The position numbers and the translations under genes were made by a program. Of a DNA stretch of 64,000 nucleotides, positions 24,542 through 35,739 are shown in pieces. This DNA is from Plantago major (lineage: Eukaryota > Streptophyta > Magnoliopsida > Lamiales > Plantaginaceae), in the NCBI GenBank assembly GCA_026545765.1, contig CM048840.1, forward strand, positions 43,234,959 to 43,298,958, given 5' to 3'. Below the pieces are notes generated by a model. It made no database searches, was not told where the DNA came from, and saw only the letters and a program-made list of their open reading frames with translations. Each line of letters opens with the position of its first letter. The first letter of the stretch is position 1.

Positions 24542-24594
24542 GAGATGGATTTCTTAGCGTGTCGCGGTTGCTACTGGATTACCTTTCTTGAGCC

Positions 24595-24618
24595 GGGGGC
24601 CCCACGGTGGCGCCAAAT
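24595..24618 (-). other. Primer-binding site of the Tat element
   Basis: Directly left of the right LTR the plus strand reads GGGGGCCCCACGGTGGCGCCA followed by AAT. On the element's strand this is ATT then TGGCGCCACCGTGGGG, a typical gypsy tRNA-complementary start (TGGCGCC). Confidence 0.8.
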
Positions 24619-25617
24619 TGTAGACGCTCAGAAATCTACAATCAAAATTAGGGTTAGAGATTGGGGGCACCGACTGCAAGGCAACAATAGCAAAAGAGAG
24701 ACGTGAGATTCCGAGGTGACACCGGTGTGGTGCCGACCGAAGGGACTCTGACGCTCAAGTTAGATGACTGGTAGAAGGAGTAATCAAATGAAAGAAGCAA
24801 AGAGGGAGAGATGGTGGCAAGCGTCGACTTATCCTGTTGGTTGAGTCGGTTCGGCTACGTGATGGACGAATACCGGCAGTGGGCTAGCTGACCTTACGGG
24901 AAGGAGCTAGCTGGTAGTGGTCTGACAGAGATGGACGATGGCGGATGGTAGAAGGTTGATGATGGTGGATGACCGTGGATGGTGATAGACAATGGTGAAT
25001 GGTGACGGACAACGCTGGATGACGATGGTGGATGACCGTGGATGGTGATAGACAATGGTGAATGATGGTCGGTTGATGTTGATCAGAGAGCTTGAGAAAG
25101 ATGGAGGCGTGATGGATTGATTGCTAGGGTTTGTTGCCGTTAGAATGCGATGCCCTCTACATCTCTTCAGCCTTCTCTAAATAACCCATCCATCGTTGGA
25201 GTCTACCCGCGAATCTCGGGGAGGCTGTTGGAACAGATTAGACCGTGTCTCAAGTAGTTAGGAGAGTGGACGTAAGTCGGTTGCTTGATGACGGACTAAG
25301 TCAGTCAAGCTACTGGAGTTGGTTAGTCTGTTAGTCAGGTGCTGACTGACAGAGTCCGTCATGCAAGGTCGGGCGAGCTAGGTGAGCTAGCTAGCTTGTC
25401 AACCAGCTGGAAGGTTAGCAAGGTGTGAGCTAGTCGGGTGGCATGCGGGCTAATTGGCTGGATGGATGACTCCGCTAGGTGGGCTTGCTAACCGGCCTTT
25501 GGAGTCCAACTCACGTATGAAGTCTAGACGGACACATTAATGGATTGTGGATTGGGCCGTAGCCTTGATGGGTCGATCCGTTAGTCTAGTTGACAGGAGC
25601 GAATTTTGGCCAATACA
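24619..25617 (-). repeat. Tat LTR, right copy (element 5' LTR)
   Basis: 999 bp, the partner of 11748-12750, with the same TGTAGACG and CCAATACA ends. Nearly all substitutions between the two copies are transitions, as expected under cytosine methylation. Confidence 0.95.
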
Positions 25618-25660
25618 CTAACAAGTATAGGTTTAGTAGTATACAAATTCATGTCACAAA

Positions 25661-26938
25661 TCATATGATTTGAGGCTCCAATATCAATAATCCAATATGA
25701 AGATTTTGATATTGAAGTAGAATCGAAAAACATGTTACTATACATTTTTTACCTGATTTGTCTAACACAGAAGAACTGGCTATAGCATTAGCCACTGTGT
25801 GTACAGAAACATCACTATATTGTTGTTTCTGAGCTTGAAACTTCTGAAATTCCAAAAACTGGTGATAGGAACTTTGATTGAAGCCAGTATAAGCCTCATC
25901 ATCAGAATGAAAATCACTATCAATAGACTGAGTTTGCACGGCAGCTGCAGTAGGTGGCTTATATCTACCATAAGACTTATTACCATTTTGATATCTCTGA
26001 GGCTGAGAAGAAACCTTACCACCTTTTCTATCTTTCCAACCAACAGGGTAACCATGAAGAGCTAAGCAAGTCTCCTTAGTATGACCATGTTGATCACAAT
26101 GAGTACAAAAAGGTTTGTTACCTTTCTTTTGGTATTTCTGATTCATAGAAACCAATGCAATGGAATAATTCTCTCTAGGTGTAGCCAACATTGTCATTGA
26201 ATCAGAGACATTAGGATGTAAAGAACACTGCCCTTCCTCTTGCAACAAAAGCGAGTAAACATGAGACAAATTGGGCAAGGGAGAGTTTAAAAACAACTTA
26301 CTACGAATGTGAGCATAAGATTCATTTAACCCAATCAAGAATTCCATAGAACAATCAGACTGTTGAAAAGCAACCATCAATTGGTACAAATAACACTTAC
26401 AAGCTTTCATGGCTCCAGAAGAACATTGAGGCAAAGTTTTAAGACTCGTGAATTCATCCCAAAGATTCTTGAATCTAGTGAGAGATTGACAACCTTGGGT
26501 TAAAGAGCTCAAAGTTTTCTCCAAATGATAAATGTGAGGACCATCACTACAAGCATATCTCGTCTTCAGTTCCTTCCAAACCTCTTGAGATGTGGTGAAA
26601 TGCAATAGACTTTGACGCAATTTAGGCGCAACAGACATAACCAACCATGAATGAACCAAATAATTAGCCGATTGCCACGCTTCATGAACGATTGGCTCAG
26701 TAACTGGATCAGGAACATGCAAAGATCCATCGATAAACCCAAGTTTCTTCTTGACTCGAAGAGACATGGGAAACGTCTTGCTCCATGAGATATAATTCTC
26801 ACCAATAAAAAGATCCCCACCGAGTTTGACGCTCACATCGGTTGGGTGAATGAAGTATGGAGACGTGGAATTTTCAGTGGGATTGCAAATCGTCGAAGAA
26901 TTGGTTGGAACCGTCGAAGAATTGGGTGCAGTAGCCAT
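25661..26938 (-). pseudogene. Copia gag of the old element
   Basis: A minus-strand frame of 425 codons begins MATAPNSSTVPTNSS. It has the copia-like gag N-terminus (LGGDLFIGENYISWSKTF), the UBN2-type middle (WLVMSVAPKLRQSLLHFTTS, EVWKELKTRYACSDG), and one zinc knuckle (CTHCDQHGHTKETCLALHGY, a CX2CX4HX4C knuckle). It lies next to the 5' LTR, 100 bp from 27038. This part of the fossil has stayed open, in contrast to the same element's integrase and polymerase. Confidence 0.9.
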
Positions 26939-27037
26939 CTAAGGTTGCAGAGAAAACGGTTACGGAAGCAAGAAAGCTGTGAAAAATGAAATAAAGGATT
27001 GCGGAAGACGATTAAGATTAAAAGGCGAGTAATACCA

Positions 27038-27348
27038 TGTGAAAGTTCACGAAATCGAACTCAAAAGATGAAATTGAACTAACAAACTAAAACTTCCATT
27101 GATGAATTTCTCAAGTTACAGAGAATTGATGATGAAAATACCAAGGGAAGCAGATGAATTGATAAGGAAGAAACAGGGGAAAAGGGAGTTTAAATTAGAA
27201 TAACTAACTCTAACCAACTCCGCTAACTTGAATCGGTATATTACCTGAACCGGGAAACTTCCGATTTTCTATTATAATGTATGTTAACCGGTTTATATAC
27301 AAAATCTTGTTGTAACAGATTTTGTTCATCATTTCTTGATCTCTAACA
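27038..27348 (-). repeat. Copia LTR, right copy (element 5' LTR)
   Basis: 311 bp, TGTGAAAGTTC...GATCTCTAACA. Left of it, 27025-27037 reads on the element's strand as TGGTATTACTCGCC, close to the TGGTATCAGAGC primer site complementary to initiator methionine tRNA. It is followed by the duplication GTATC. Confidence 0.88.
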
Positions 27349-27353
27349 GTATC

Positions 27354-28755
27354 AGTTTAAATATATATAATGTTTTAAATAATATAAGTAATGTTTTATA
27401 AATTGATATTTTATATCATTTTTTATGTATATGTATACTGTTGATGTTTTTAGTAGAACCTCTAATATTTTTTGATATAACTGTAATGTTTAATCTCTCC
27501 ATAAGACCGTATCTCGGGAGAATTTCTCATATAATTTCTTATGAAATTAGTAATATCTTTTGTCCTGTAGTAATTTGTTAGAGTTGTTGTGACATACGTG
27601 ATCAACTATTCAACTTACATCGCTGCTTTCATGATAAAAAGATAATTAAAGAATGATGTTCAATGTTAAATTTGAAGTATAATCTTGCTTACGGGGAACC
27701 TTTGCTTTGCACCCATTAGCCACGCCCAGACGTTAAATTATGTAATTAAAGGTTAAAGATTTACTTTAGCAAAAACCTTTGCTTAAAAAAAAAGATTAGG
27801 AATAATTGCACAGGCTTCATGACTTGTCCTTTGTATTTTCCTAAGTTATAAGAATGATACAAATACTCCTCCAAAGTGAAATGGATAGAATGGTTGAAAG
27901 TAAAGAATGCAATAAAAAAAGGTTTAGGTGTCGCTATTGATTATATAAAAGAAAGATGAGTTGCAGTGTTTGGTCGTATGTTGCTTCGGTGAGCATGTTG
28001 GACATTGTGAAGAAAAGTGTAATTAATCTAATACCTTGTGAGGTATGTTTGCTTAGAGACCACTTCTTAATTATTTGTTAATTAATAAAACTGAATATAT
28101 GTTCGTAAGCTATTATGTAAGAGCTTCGAATCCATATATTGTATACCCAAAACGGACCTTGGGTTACTGAGGAATAAATGCTCAAAGTTGGAAGGTGTAG
28201 TGGGTTTATCCCATATTGCTTGCAAACAAGTGTTATAACTATTAACCTATTATCCAGTACTTTGATGTTCAACTGTTGAGATAAGGATATGGAAAAATCT
28301 CTATGCGTGCGTGTAGGACAGTGCAAATCCTGGCCAGATTTGTACTGAAACTAGTGGGACTTGGTTGCGAGCAGGTGCGTGCGTGCGGCCAGCCTACACA
28401 AATTCCAGATCGAAATTAGTACAAACGAGCTAGCTAAGTTCGCCCGGACAGCTAGTTTGTGCAGCTGGTTGTTCGGTTCTTCTGTTGTATCCTTGAAAAC
28501 AAACGTTCAACATTCCTCCAAGCACCGCAGGTGAGGGGATGTAATTGTTTTAAGAAAACTGTGCAACCACATGCCTCAGACTGGTTTTATTCCAAAGGCG
28601 GTTTGCTTTTCATATCTTTTTGTTCTAATATCTTCGATTGTTTACATTAATGGAACTAACAATCTAAAACAAATACTGATATTCTCTTTTTTAATTCGAG
28701 TTTATTCCCCTGTTGATTCGAAGATATTAATCTGTGCTAGTTTCTTTTTTAGAAA
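27354..28755. other. Intergenic stretch
   Basis: AT-rich DNA with no supported gene. The frames present are short and unbiased. The last ~100 bp before 28756 look like an untranslated leader of the gag relic that follows. Confidence 0.4.
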
Positions 28756-29253
28756 ATGTCTACCGAACCTGCCTCTGCTTCTGCTACTGTCTCAACAACC
28801 ATGTCTCAATCTGATGGTCACGGTTCTCACTAGATTGTTATGATTGAGAAACTTCCATCAGCTTGGAAGGAGTTCAAGAATTATCTGAAGCACAAGCGAA
28901 AGGAGATGAACCTTGAAGGGTTTATTGTTCGGCTTAGAATTGAGGAAGATAACCATGCTTCTACTAAGGAGTCGGGGTATGTTCCAAAACTCCCCACGTC
29001 CGGATGCAACAGAAAATATAGTTGATCATGGAAAGAACAAGAAGAGAGCTTCTTCAAGCGGGTTCAAGTCGATACCTATTGGTGGGGTTGAAAAAAAAGA
29101 AGTTCAATGGAAAGTTCTTCACTTGTGGCAATATTGGCCACCGATTTGCTAATTGTCCCAAGGCTAAAAAACAGCCTCGTCAAGCTAACATGGTTGAAGT
29201 TCTTACTCCTAGACTTTAACCTTGTTGTCTAAGGGACCAACACATTATCATCA

Positions 29254-29284
<31 letters not shown>
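28756..29284 (+). pseudogene. Copia gag relic followed by a 30-A tract
   Basis: A start (MSTEPASASATVSTTMSQSD) is followed by copia gag wording (EKLPSAWKEFKNYLKHKRKE, GFIVRLRIEEDNH) and a zinc knuckle (FTCGNIGHRFANCPKAKK). It is much shorter than an ordinary gag, with part of the middle absent, and no integrase or polymerase follows. Instead the sequence runs into about 30 consecutive A residues at 29255-29284, so this may be a retroposed gag transcript. Fossil, more than one break. Confidence 0.65.
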
Positions 29285-29286
<2 letters not shown>

Positions 29287-29466
29287 CACTTTTGAACCCT
29301 CATCGCCCAATCTAGCAACTTAATATAAGTAATAATCAATAACTTGTCTCCTCAACAGTTTCACTACGTCAAGTACATGTATATTTTCCTTTATGAACTT
29401 AGAGATAACATCATATATAACACCATAAACACCACATTTGAGAGAACATCCCATTACATCATTGTA

Positions 29467-29745
29467 GATGCTCAATAAACCTACAATCAAAATTTGTTAG
29501 TTCACGGGCACCAGCGACTTGGGGTTCCGGTTAGATATCAGTGAGAACTCAGGATTGCGAGGTACATGTCGGCTTGTTAATGGTTGGAGGTCGGAGTATT
29601 GAGGCTAGAGAGTGATTTGTTGCTATTCATAGACCATATTGCTTGAGAATTGCTAGATGATAGCTTGTTTATGAGTATGCAATGTATCCCTGCTCTCGAA
29701 ATATAGTTTGTACTCGAAATACAAACCCTCCTGGCCCCATAGAAA
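29467..29745 (-). repeat. Relic of a Tat-like LTR
   Basis: The start TGTAGATGCTCAATAAACCT and the following ACAATCAAAATT match the first 35 bp of the young Tat LTR with a few changes, including its terminal inverted repeat. Beyond that similarity fades (GGGCACC..GAC remains). It is probably an old solo LTR or LTR fragment; its right end is a guess. Confidence 0.5.
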
Positions 29746-30852
29746 TATCAAAAGTCCTTCTCGGAAGTGTTTGTTGCTAAATTGACAAATGTACTTTGCA
29801 AGACTTTTACCTTTTGCAAGTTTTAGCAAAACATAAATTGTAAAATTAAAGAATTTAAAAGCCAGCCGAAAAAAAAAAAATTAAAAAAAAAACAAAGAAG
29901 AACCGAGCGTTATAAAACATGAGCAACGGTAGTTAGAAAACTTTTTAATGAGATCAAGCTAGATTGGAACTTACCGATGGATTGGAAATTATAATTTTCA
30001 CAATGTTTGTGGAGTTGTACTAAAATTCTCTAAAGAAAAATTTATTCCCTGCATGTTCAATTTGGGGCACTTAGAACATCTCCAGCTGAATTTTGCGATC
30101 CAGCATTATAACGCTCAACAGAGTTGCAGCAAGCCCTGCAACCTGTTTGGAGATGGTCTTAGAAACCTAAAACCATCCAATTGCAAGTTAGACACAACTC
30201 TCAACTTTATCTCTTATTAATTAAACTAGAATACGCGTGTCACGTGTACGATTATTTTGAAATAATTTTTTCTTCAAAAATTGAAATCATCAACTTAGCG
30301 TGACAATCGATGTTTTTTGATATTATTTTTACTTTGTTTACCATTTTAAGTAGGATAAATTTAATTAAGTGAAAATGTAAAAGAAAAGTCATCCAGCTTA
30401 GCATGATAAATACATATTCTTTAAATAATTTTTGTAACCTTTTTATGTAAGCAATAAGCCCGATCTCCTTTCAATGTATCATGGAATTTCTCCAGCAGAA
30501 AGAGAGAAAGATAGATGAGTTTATTTGGGTTTCTTGAGTATATTTCTCTCAAGAGTTTGCAAACTAATAATAAATCGATATAGACAGTACCTCATATTGC
30601 AGTATCCCAAGTCTCATAGTACAACTAAACGTGGCAAGCGATGTTCTTGAATTTATTCTTACTTTGTTCACCATTTTAAGTGGGTAAAATTACATCAGTG
30701 GATATAAAGGGTAAAACATAAGATCCAAAACTATTAATCTCAACATTTTGGCTCAAGGCATGAGCTAGCTTGTTCCCTTCCCTTCTAGTAAGGCTCCCTT
30801 AAAGAATAAGTAAACTCACATGATGACAGGGAAGAAGCAAGTAGTTTAGTCT
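29746..30852. other. Intergenic stretch with a small MITE and a direct repeat
   Basis: At about 30072-30162 the ends GAACATCTCCA and TGGAGATGGTC are inverted and flanked by TTA, as in small PIF/Harbinger-type MITEs. A ~75-bp segment (GCGATGTT..TGATATTATT..TACTTTGTTTACCATTTTAAGT) at 30298-30372 recurs at 30636-30695. No gene is visible. Confidence 0.45.
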
Positions 30853-31376
30853 CTAATAATACCCCCTATTAGCTTGGAGTTGATGAACCATATTAATACA
30901 GTCTCCTTCAGCAAAAATATTCTGAAAATTGAGGTCAATAGCTACTTGTACTACACACTTTGCAGATATATCTTCTGCAAGTTCTGGAGTTTCAATAAAA
31001 TCAAAGTGTAGACATATCCAAGCTATCACTATACCTTCAAAATCCCTAGCAACAACTCCCACCCCGACACGATTACTGGACATACGAACCGAAGCATCGC
31101 AGTTGATCTTAATGAAGCCCTCTGTCAGTGGAATCCAACAAATGAGCAGATCAGGTGGCCAATGAATATGAAACACTGTCCGGGCATATTTGAAAGCCGC
31201 AATATGCCTTCAAATGAACTGGTTTGATTCCTGCGGATCATACACTTTATCTTCATGCACTTTTCGGTTTCTGTTAGTACATAGACAACAACAAGAGCAT
31301 ATAAAAGTTTCCAGCTGGTCCATTGTAGCTGTTGTCCGAATTGCCCATACCCAATGCTTAAAAGTTGTTGTATCAT
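30853..31376 (-). pseudogene. RNase H-like (RVT_3) domain relic
   Basis: The minus-strand frame 30853-31176 reads PLTEGFIKINCDASVRMSSN, GVGVVARDFEGIVIAW, ELAEDISAKCVVQVA and IFAEGDCINMVHQLQ, the D-E-D pattern of the RNase H-like domain that ends plant L1-type polyproteins or stands alone. Upstream, in another frame, are residues typical of the linker (RNRKVHEDKVYDPQESNQF). The domain stops before its C-terminal third. It is either the 3' end of a LINE or a decayed stand-alone gene; no poly(A) tail is obvious downstream. Confidence 0.75.
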
Positions 31377-32072
31377 ACATTAAAAGATTGTTGGGACAAG
31401 CAGATTAGGCCCAGAACAACCTGGCATAAGATCAGTGCTTCATCAATATAATTTTGATTCCGTACTTTAATAAGAGCATGAATATTATGTCTGAGTTCAT
31501 GTGGTTTTTTCTTTGCTTTTTGGTTGCAACTATGCAACCTTTGAGAAGCAACGAGCATAAGAGGTTAACCGTCCCAAATTGGAATGAGTTAGTGCAAGCA
31601 GATGGTAACATGACTAAACAAGTCATAAACACTAAACAGCTTCAAATCCCCACGCTCTAATCTCAACTTTATAAATAATCAAACCAGAACAAAGCCGATC
31701 AATCAAATCAATGTTGAGCTAACATCAGTCTAATCAAATTATGGGATGTAATTGGCGCAAAATCAGAAGTAACAAATTTATAGCTGAGAATGAAATAGCA
31801 CCGATCGTTTTGGAGATATGGCCCTTTAACCTTTTAGTCTCTCTAGTCTCTAATGGCGCAATAACAGTTCTGATGCATAGTACGTAGTTATGTGCAAAGT
31901 TAAAACTCAATAACATGATTATATGACCATTAAAGGCCAAATCGTAACAGAAGACTACTCAATAGGCTCCAAACAATACATACAAGCATTTGCATTATCC
32001 CATCACAAGTTCTAAACAGAAATTACGAAAAGGCATGAATGTATATAAAATTTCATGTCAAGCATATGTTGA
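31377..32072. other. Intergenic stretch
   Basis: No gene, repeat or RNA supported; short unbiased frames only. Confidence 0.35.
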
Positions 32073-32113
32073 ATGATTATGGCGAATGTGGAGTTTGAGA
32101 ATGGTAGAATCGA

Positions 32114-32284
32114 CAAACCTAGAAACCATGGCAGCAACATCACCATTCACCTATTCAAAGATGATTGTAGCGTTGAGAGTTCCACCGCCACAACGTACCC
32201 TTTTCACCTGCTCCGCCTCGCTCTCACCGGTCTTATTTCATTTCCCAAATTTGACCCTACTCTCACCACCAGCTTTTGGTAGAC
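32114..32284 (+). other. Possible first exon with transit-peptide-like N-terminus
   Basis: A plus-strand frame starting MAATSPFTYSKMIVALRVPP is rich in S, T, A and P with few acidic residues, like a chloroplast transit peptide. A GTAGAC splice donor candidate lies at 32278. No downstream exon was recognised, and an overlapping frame (32073-32282) is equally open, so this could be chance or the relic of a host gene. Confidence 0.2.
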
Positions 32285-32299
32285 CGTAGACACTGGGGT

Positions 32300-32920
32300 T
32301 TTATCCCGGACTTACCCTTATTAATTGTATCCTGCATATTGAAGTTGGAGCATCAGACTACACGATTAACTTAACTCCGAAAACAACTTTCACCTACCCA
32401 ACAAAGCAGAATATACTATCTAGAATCCACAATCGTTGTATAACAACAAAAAAAAATCACACAAAGGAGAAATATAGTATCCTCATACAGACATTTCATT
32501 TAACACTTTCAGCACACATATCTTCTGTAAGTAAACAAACTAAGCTACCTTAAAAAACAATATTGCAGCTACACTTACACAATTGCACCTATCTAGAATT
32601 CAAACTTGTGATATAACAACAATCCAGAAAGAGACAGTAGGAAAATATATATACACTCATACAGTCATTTCATCGAACACTTCCGGTGCACATAAATTGC
32701 GAACATAGCACGTACAAATATCCCTCTTTCAACAAGAAATTAATGTGTCTGTGGAAGTAAACCTGGCAAAACGCGATCCCATGGGCGATAAGCAACCATG
32801 ACTTGCTCACAAAAAGTCATGCCGATAGAAACCCTTCGTGCCGCTGACCAATCTCAACCACCGGCTCTAAGGTGAAATAAACGAAATAATAGACGCCGGT
32901 ACTGATTCATCGAGAAACAG
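32300..32920. other. Intergenic stretch
   Basis: AT-rich sequence with weak internal repetition (an ATCTAGAATYCA...GTATAACAACAA block near 32415 and 32590, about 175 bp apart). No gene supported. Confidence 0.35.
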
Positions 32921-32925
32921 ACATC

Positions 32926-33170
32926 AGATCGGAGTATTTTCGCTTCCCCTAGTGAGCGCAAATACTTTTGTCTTTTGATTTGATATCTTCAATGTCAATC
33001 TTCTCTCTGCCCTTCCCTTGACTATCCATCGAAATGAGTGTAAATGGAGGAATGATCGAAGGGTGAGGAGAGGAGAGGAAGAAGTTTGGTGCTCGAAATG
33101 GAATGAAGAAGAAGAAGAAGAAGAAGAAGAAACGGCCGGTTTTTTCTCCACGCGCTGTTTCACGCGCCAC
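32926..33170 (-). other. Possible short exon and GAA microsatellite
   Basis: On the minus strand, after a run of GAA repeats (33106-33131 on the plus strand), an ATG opens MDSQGKGREKIDIEDIKSKD. The sequence is charged and could be a first exon, but no downstream exon was recognised. The CT/GAA-rich stretch just upstream is typical of plant 5' leaders. Low confidence. Confidence 0.2.
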
Positions 33171-33285
33171 TTCAGACTTATTATTATACTTTAATTATTA
33201 ATTAATAATATAATAAGTCTTATTATTATACTTTAATTATTAATTAATAATATAATAAGTCTTATTATTAAGTCCCAGTTTGTTT
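33171..33285. repeat. Tandem duplication of an AT palindrome
   Basis: A ~46-bp unit (CTTATTATTATACTTTAATT, ATTAATTAATAATATAATAAGT) is repeated twice plus a partial third start. Each unit is itself close to a perfect inverted repeat, so it can fold into hairpins or a cruciform. Confidence 0.8.
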
Positions 33286-34889
33286 AGCAACTCTTAAAAA
33301 ACGTATTACAACTACTTACATCGCGTTTCAAATTTTCTCTTCTCCATATCGCTTCTTCCCTTTGCCGAATTGTTGCCGCCAAAATTATTAAATGTTCCGG
33401 CATTAACGAACCGGCGCCGCAACACCATACAATGCCTTCTTCTCAAACAAACGTGAATTCTACTTCTAGGCGGTTTCTATTCTTCATCACACTATCCGCC
33501 GTTTCATCCCCGTTTATTCCAATCTGACGCTCGGAGAAGAGACCTGCCCACGGAATTTGTACTTCTAGGCGCCTATTCTTCCTTCACATTGCTCTCCATA
33601 TTCCGCTTCAGGTTATTTTTTGGGTGCTCACACTCTTTTAATTTTTAGCATGTTGTGGTGCTGAAATTATACTTGCTGCAAGATTTATTTCGCATATGGA
33701 TTTATTGGAATATGGGCAATAGTTTTTAGCCACCAATGGAAGAGTCTGTCTTGTTGTGGTGAATTTATTTATGTCTGTGTCTCCATGGTCATCCCATAGA
33801 ATGATAATGAGAATTTAACATGATAGAACAATTAGCGTAGTGCGCAGGGCTTAGGTTTGTCACTACAAATAACCAATGCCTGTTGAATATGTCTTCAGTC
33901 TCTACATATGATTCACCAGAAAGTTTTGAGTGTGCATAGAAATACCATTCTGCTGATCTTTTGCTCGCTTTGTAGATTTGATTTATTTGCTATCTATTTA
34001 CTGAAAAGTGTTGTTTCTTGAAAACGAAACTAAGGTGTAGCAGGATATAAATAAATGTTCATGTATGTGCATCCCTCAATGGTGCAGACTGTTAAACCAT
34101 AAACCATGAATTAATGTTTGTCTTTGTGATCATATTCCTGTAAAATAAAGTGATCCAACTTCTTAATAGTTGGCTTCATCACTCGGTGTACCATTTGTCG
34201 TCAGACTAATGCTTTTTATCGGAGTGATTGATGGCATTGAGCTTTATGCTGATGTACCAAAAGAAGGCGAATTAGTATAATGAAGGTAGATGTGCTGAAT
34301 TGTGGGGAATAGGGTCTAGAGAGAATTACTGTTGTAGCTTGGTTATTTTGTTCAATGCCCGTTGGACTAATAGAACTTTGTGCATTTTAAATTACTATTG
34401 TGCTTTTTATTTGAGTAATTCATGGCATCAGTTTTATGCCGAGGCTGAGTTAGTAATGGAAGGGAGATTTGTTGTTAGATTTATGGGTAATTAGGTTCTA
34501 GAGGTAATTACAGATGTAGCTTAGCCTTTTAGATCAATACCTGATGAAGAACTAAATTCTGAGGTGCTTTTGTGGGCATTGTAATGCTTATAACGATCCA
34601 GTTATCTAAGAAGTCAACTTTTATGCATGAATCATCTTCTCTGCGTGTATTCTACCTCCTCGCTTTTAAAAATTGTCTGGTGGTTGTCTATATCGTTAAA
34701 TGTTATCTTGTCTGACACATTCAAAGCACTAGTCTGAGGATGTTGTAGGGTAGAAAAAACCAACGGAGAGACATTGAGTTAGTTAATTAGTAGTAGATGT
34801 GCAATCATTATCAGAGTAGTGAGAATTTAGATTCTAGAGATAATTACTGATGTACGTAAGCTATTTAGATCAAATGCATTTTGAAGCTA
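33286..34889. other. Intergenic DNA with three dispersed direct repeats
   Basis: The block TCTAGAG(A/G)(G/T)AATTAC followed by GATGTA, GCTT and TTTAGATCAA occurs three times, near 34314, 34497 and 34834. The first ~300 bp (33330-33630) are less AT-rich and end in a donor-like CAG/GTTATT, so they could be a transcribed leader. No protein is supported. Confidence 0.4.
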
Positions 34890-35739
34890 TTAAATATATA
34901 GTTAGTATTATAAAAGTCCTATACTATTAGAAAAGTCCAAAAAGTCCACTGGTTTTCTATAGAAATTGGTTAGTTTTTACATTGGCCCATTTTTCATTTT
35001 CGCGGGTCAAATTACCGGGTTTTTCAGGTCGAAATTTATCCGGATCATACCGTTTTAAATATGGGTATAGTATAACTAGGTTTTTTTTTCCCTTTTTTTT
35101 TCCCATTTTCAGCGGATTCTTTCCATTTTCTCCGATTTCTCTCCTTTTTTGGCGATTTTGGCGAAAAACCTAGTTTTTGGAGCGGTTTCATTGCGCGATT
35201 CTCAGGTAATGTATGTTTTTAACTCGATTCTCTTGTTTTTGTGTTCGTTTTTGTCTTTTGTTGCTTCGTTTTTGCTTAATCGATGATGTATGTTTGATTT
35301 GACGGTTGTTGCTTATTTTTGTGTTTTCATCCCGATCCATCGAGTGTCTGTTGAAACTTCGTTTTGTTTGTGTTTTTAAAGTTGTTTTGATTCGTTTTAC
35401 ATTTGTCAGTGATTTTAACCTTTTTTTCTACTCGTATTTGCTTGATAGGTATTAAATGGCGGAATCGAATACGGAACAAGTGAACACGGAGCTTCCTCTC
35501 CTTCTTAATTCTGTTTCCGGTATAATTTATTGTTTTTTAGTTCCTTTATGGTTCGTATTTGAGATTTTTCGCTACATATGTGGTTTTTTAGATGTGATTC
35601 ATGTTGTAAGTTAGTTCCTGATGTGTTTTTGGTGTTTGCTGAGTTTTGATATGAGTGTTTTGCTAGATCTGTTTTTTTCTGATTTGGATATGAGTTGTTT
35701 TGTAATTGATTTTATGTTGTGGAAAAGCATCTAGGTTTT

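Larger units (their letters stand above)
11748..25617 (-). mobile_element. Ty3/gypsy Tat-lineage LTR retrotransposon, full-length, young
   Basis: The 13,870-bp element starts TGTAGACG and ends CCAATACA, with a perfect 5-bp duplication CTAAC at 11743-11747 and 25618-25622. Its LTRs (11748-12750 and 24619-25617) differ by about six substitutions and three small indels in 1 kb, i.e. a few hundred thousand years at common plant rates. Minus-strand order is gag, protease, reverse transcriptase, RNase H, a second RNase H, integrase, then a ~6-kb spacer with an antisense gene-like region. The extra RNase H before integrase and the long 3' spacer are marks of the Tat (Retand/Ogre) lineage. All parts are present, but coding regions carry multiple breaks (roughly ten or more). 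Confidence 0.92.
4264..27348 (-). mobile_element. Ty1/copia LTR retrotransposon, old, host of nested insertions
   Basis: Two related LTRs (4264-4829 and 27038-27348) face the same way and are flanked by near-identical 5-bp sites, GTATT (4259-4263) and GTATC (27349-27353). Between them, on the minus strand, lie gag, integrase and reverse transcriptase remnants in copia order. The two LTRs differ at roughly one base in ten outside the MITE, which points to an insertion several million years old. It is a fossil with many breaks. Most of its 23-kb span is later insertions: a Stowaway MITE, a deleted gypsy copy, a hAT MITE, a SINE-like insert and a complete-length Tat gypsy element. Confidence 0.88.

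Noticed and set aside
32926-33170. MADS-box gene start (GREKIDIEDIK resembles a MADS N-terminus)
   Set aside because: The similarity covers about ten residues only and does not continue into the conserved QVTFSKRR region.
34903-34911. TAGTATTAT at the MULE left end as an Arabidopsis VANC21-type target motif
   Set aside because: A single AT-rich match is expected by chance; the repeated word in this element is a different one.
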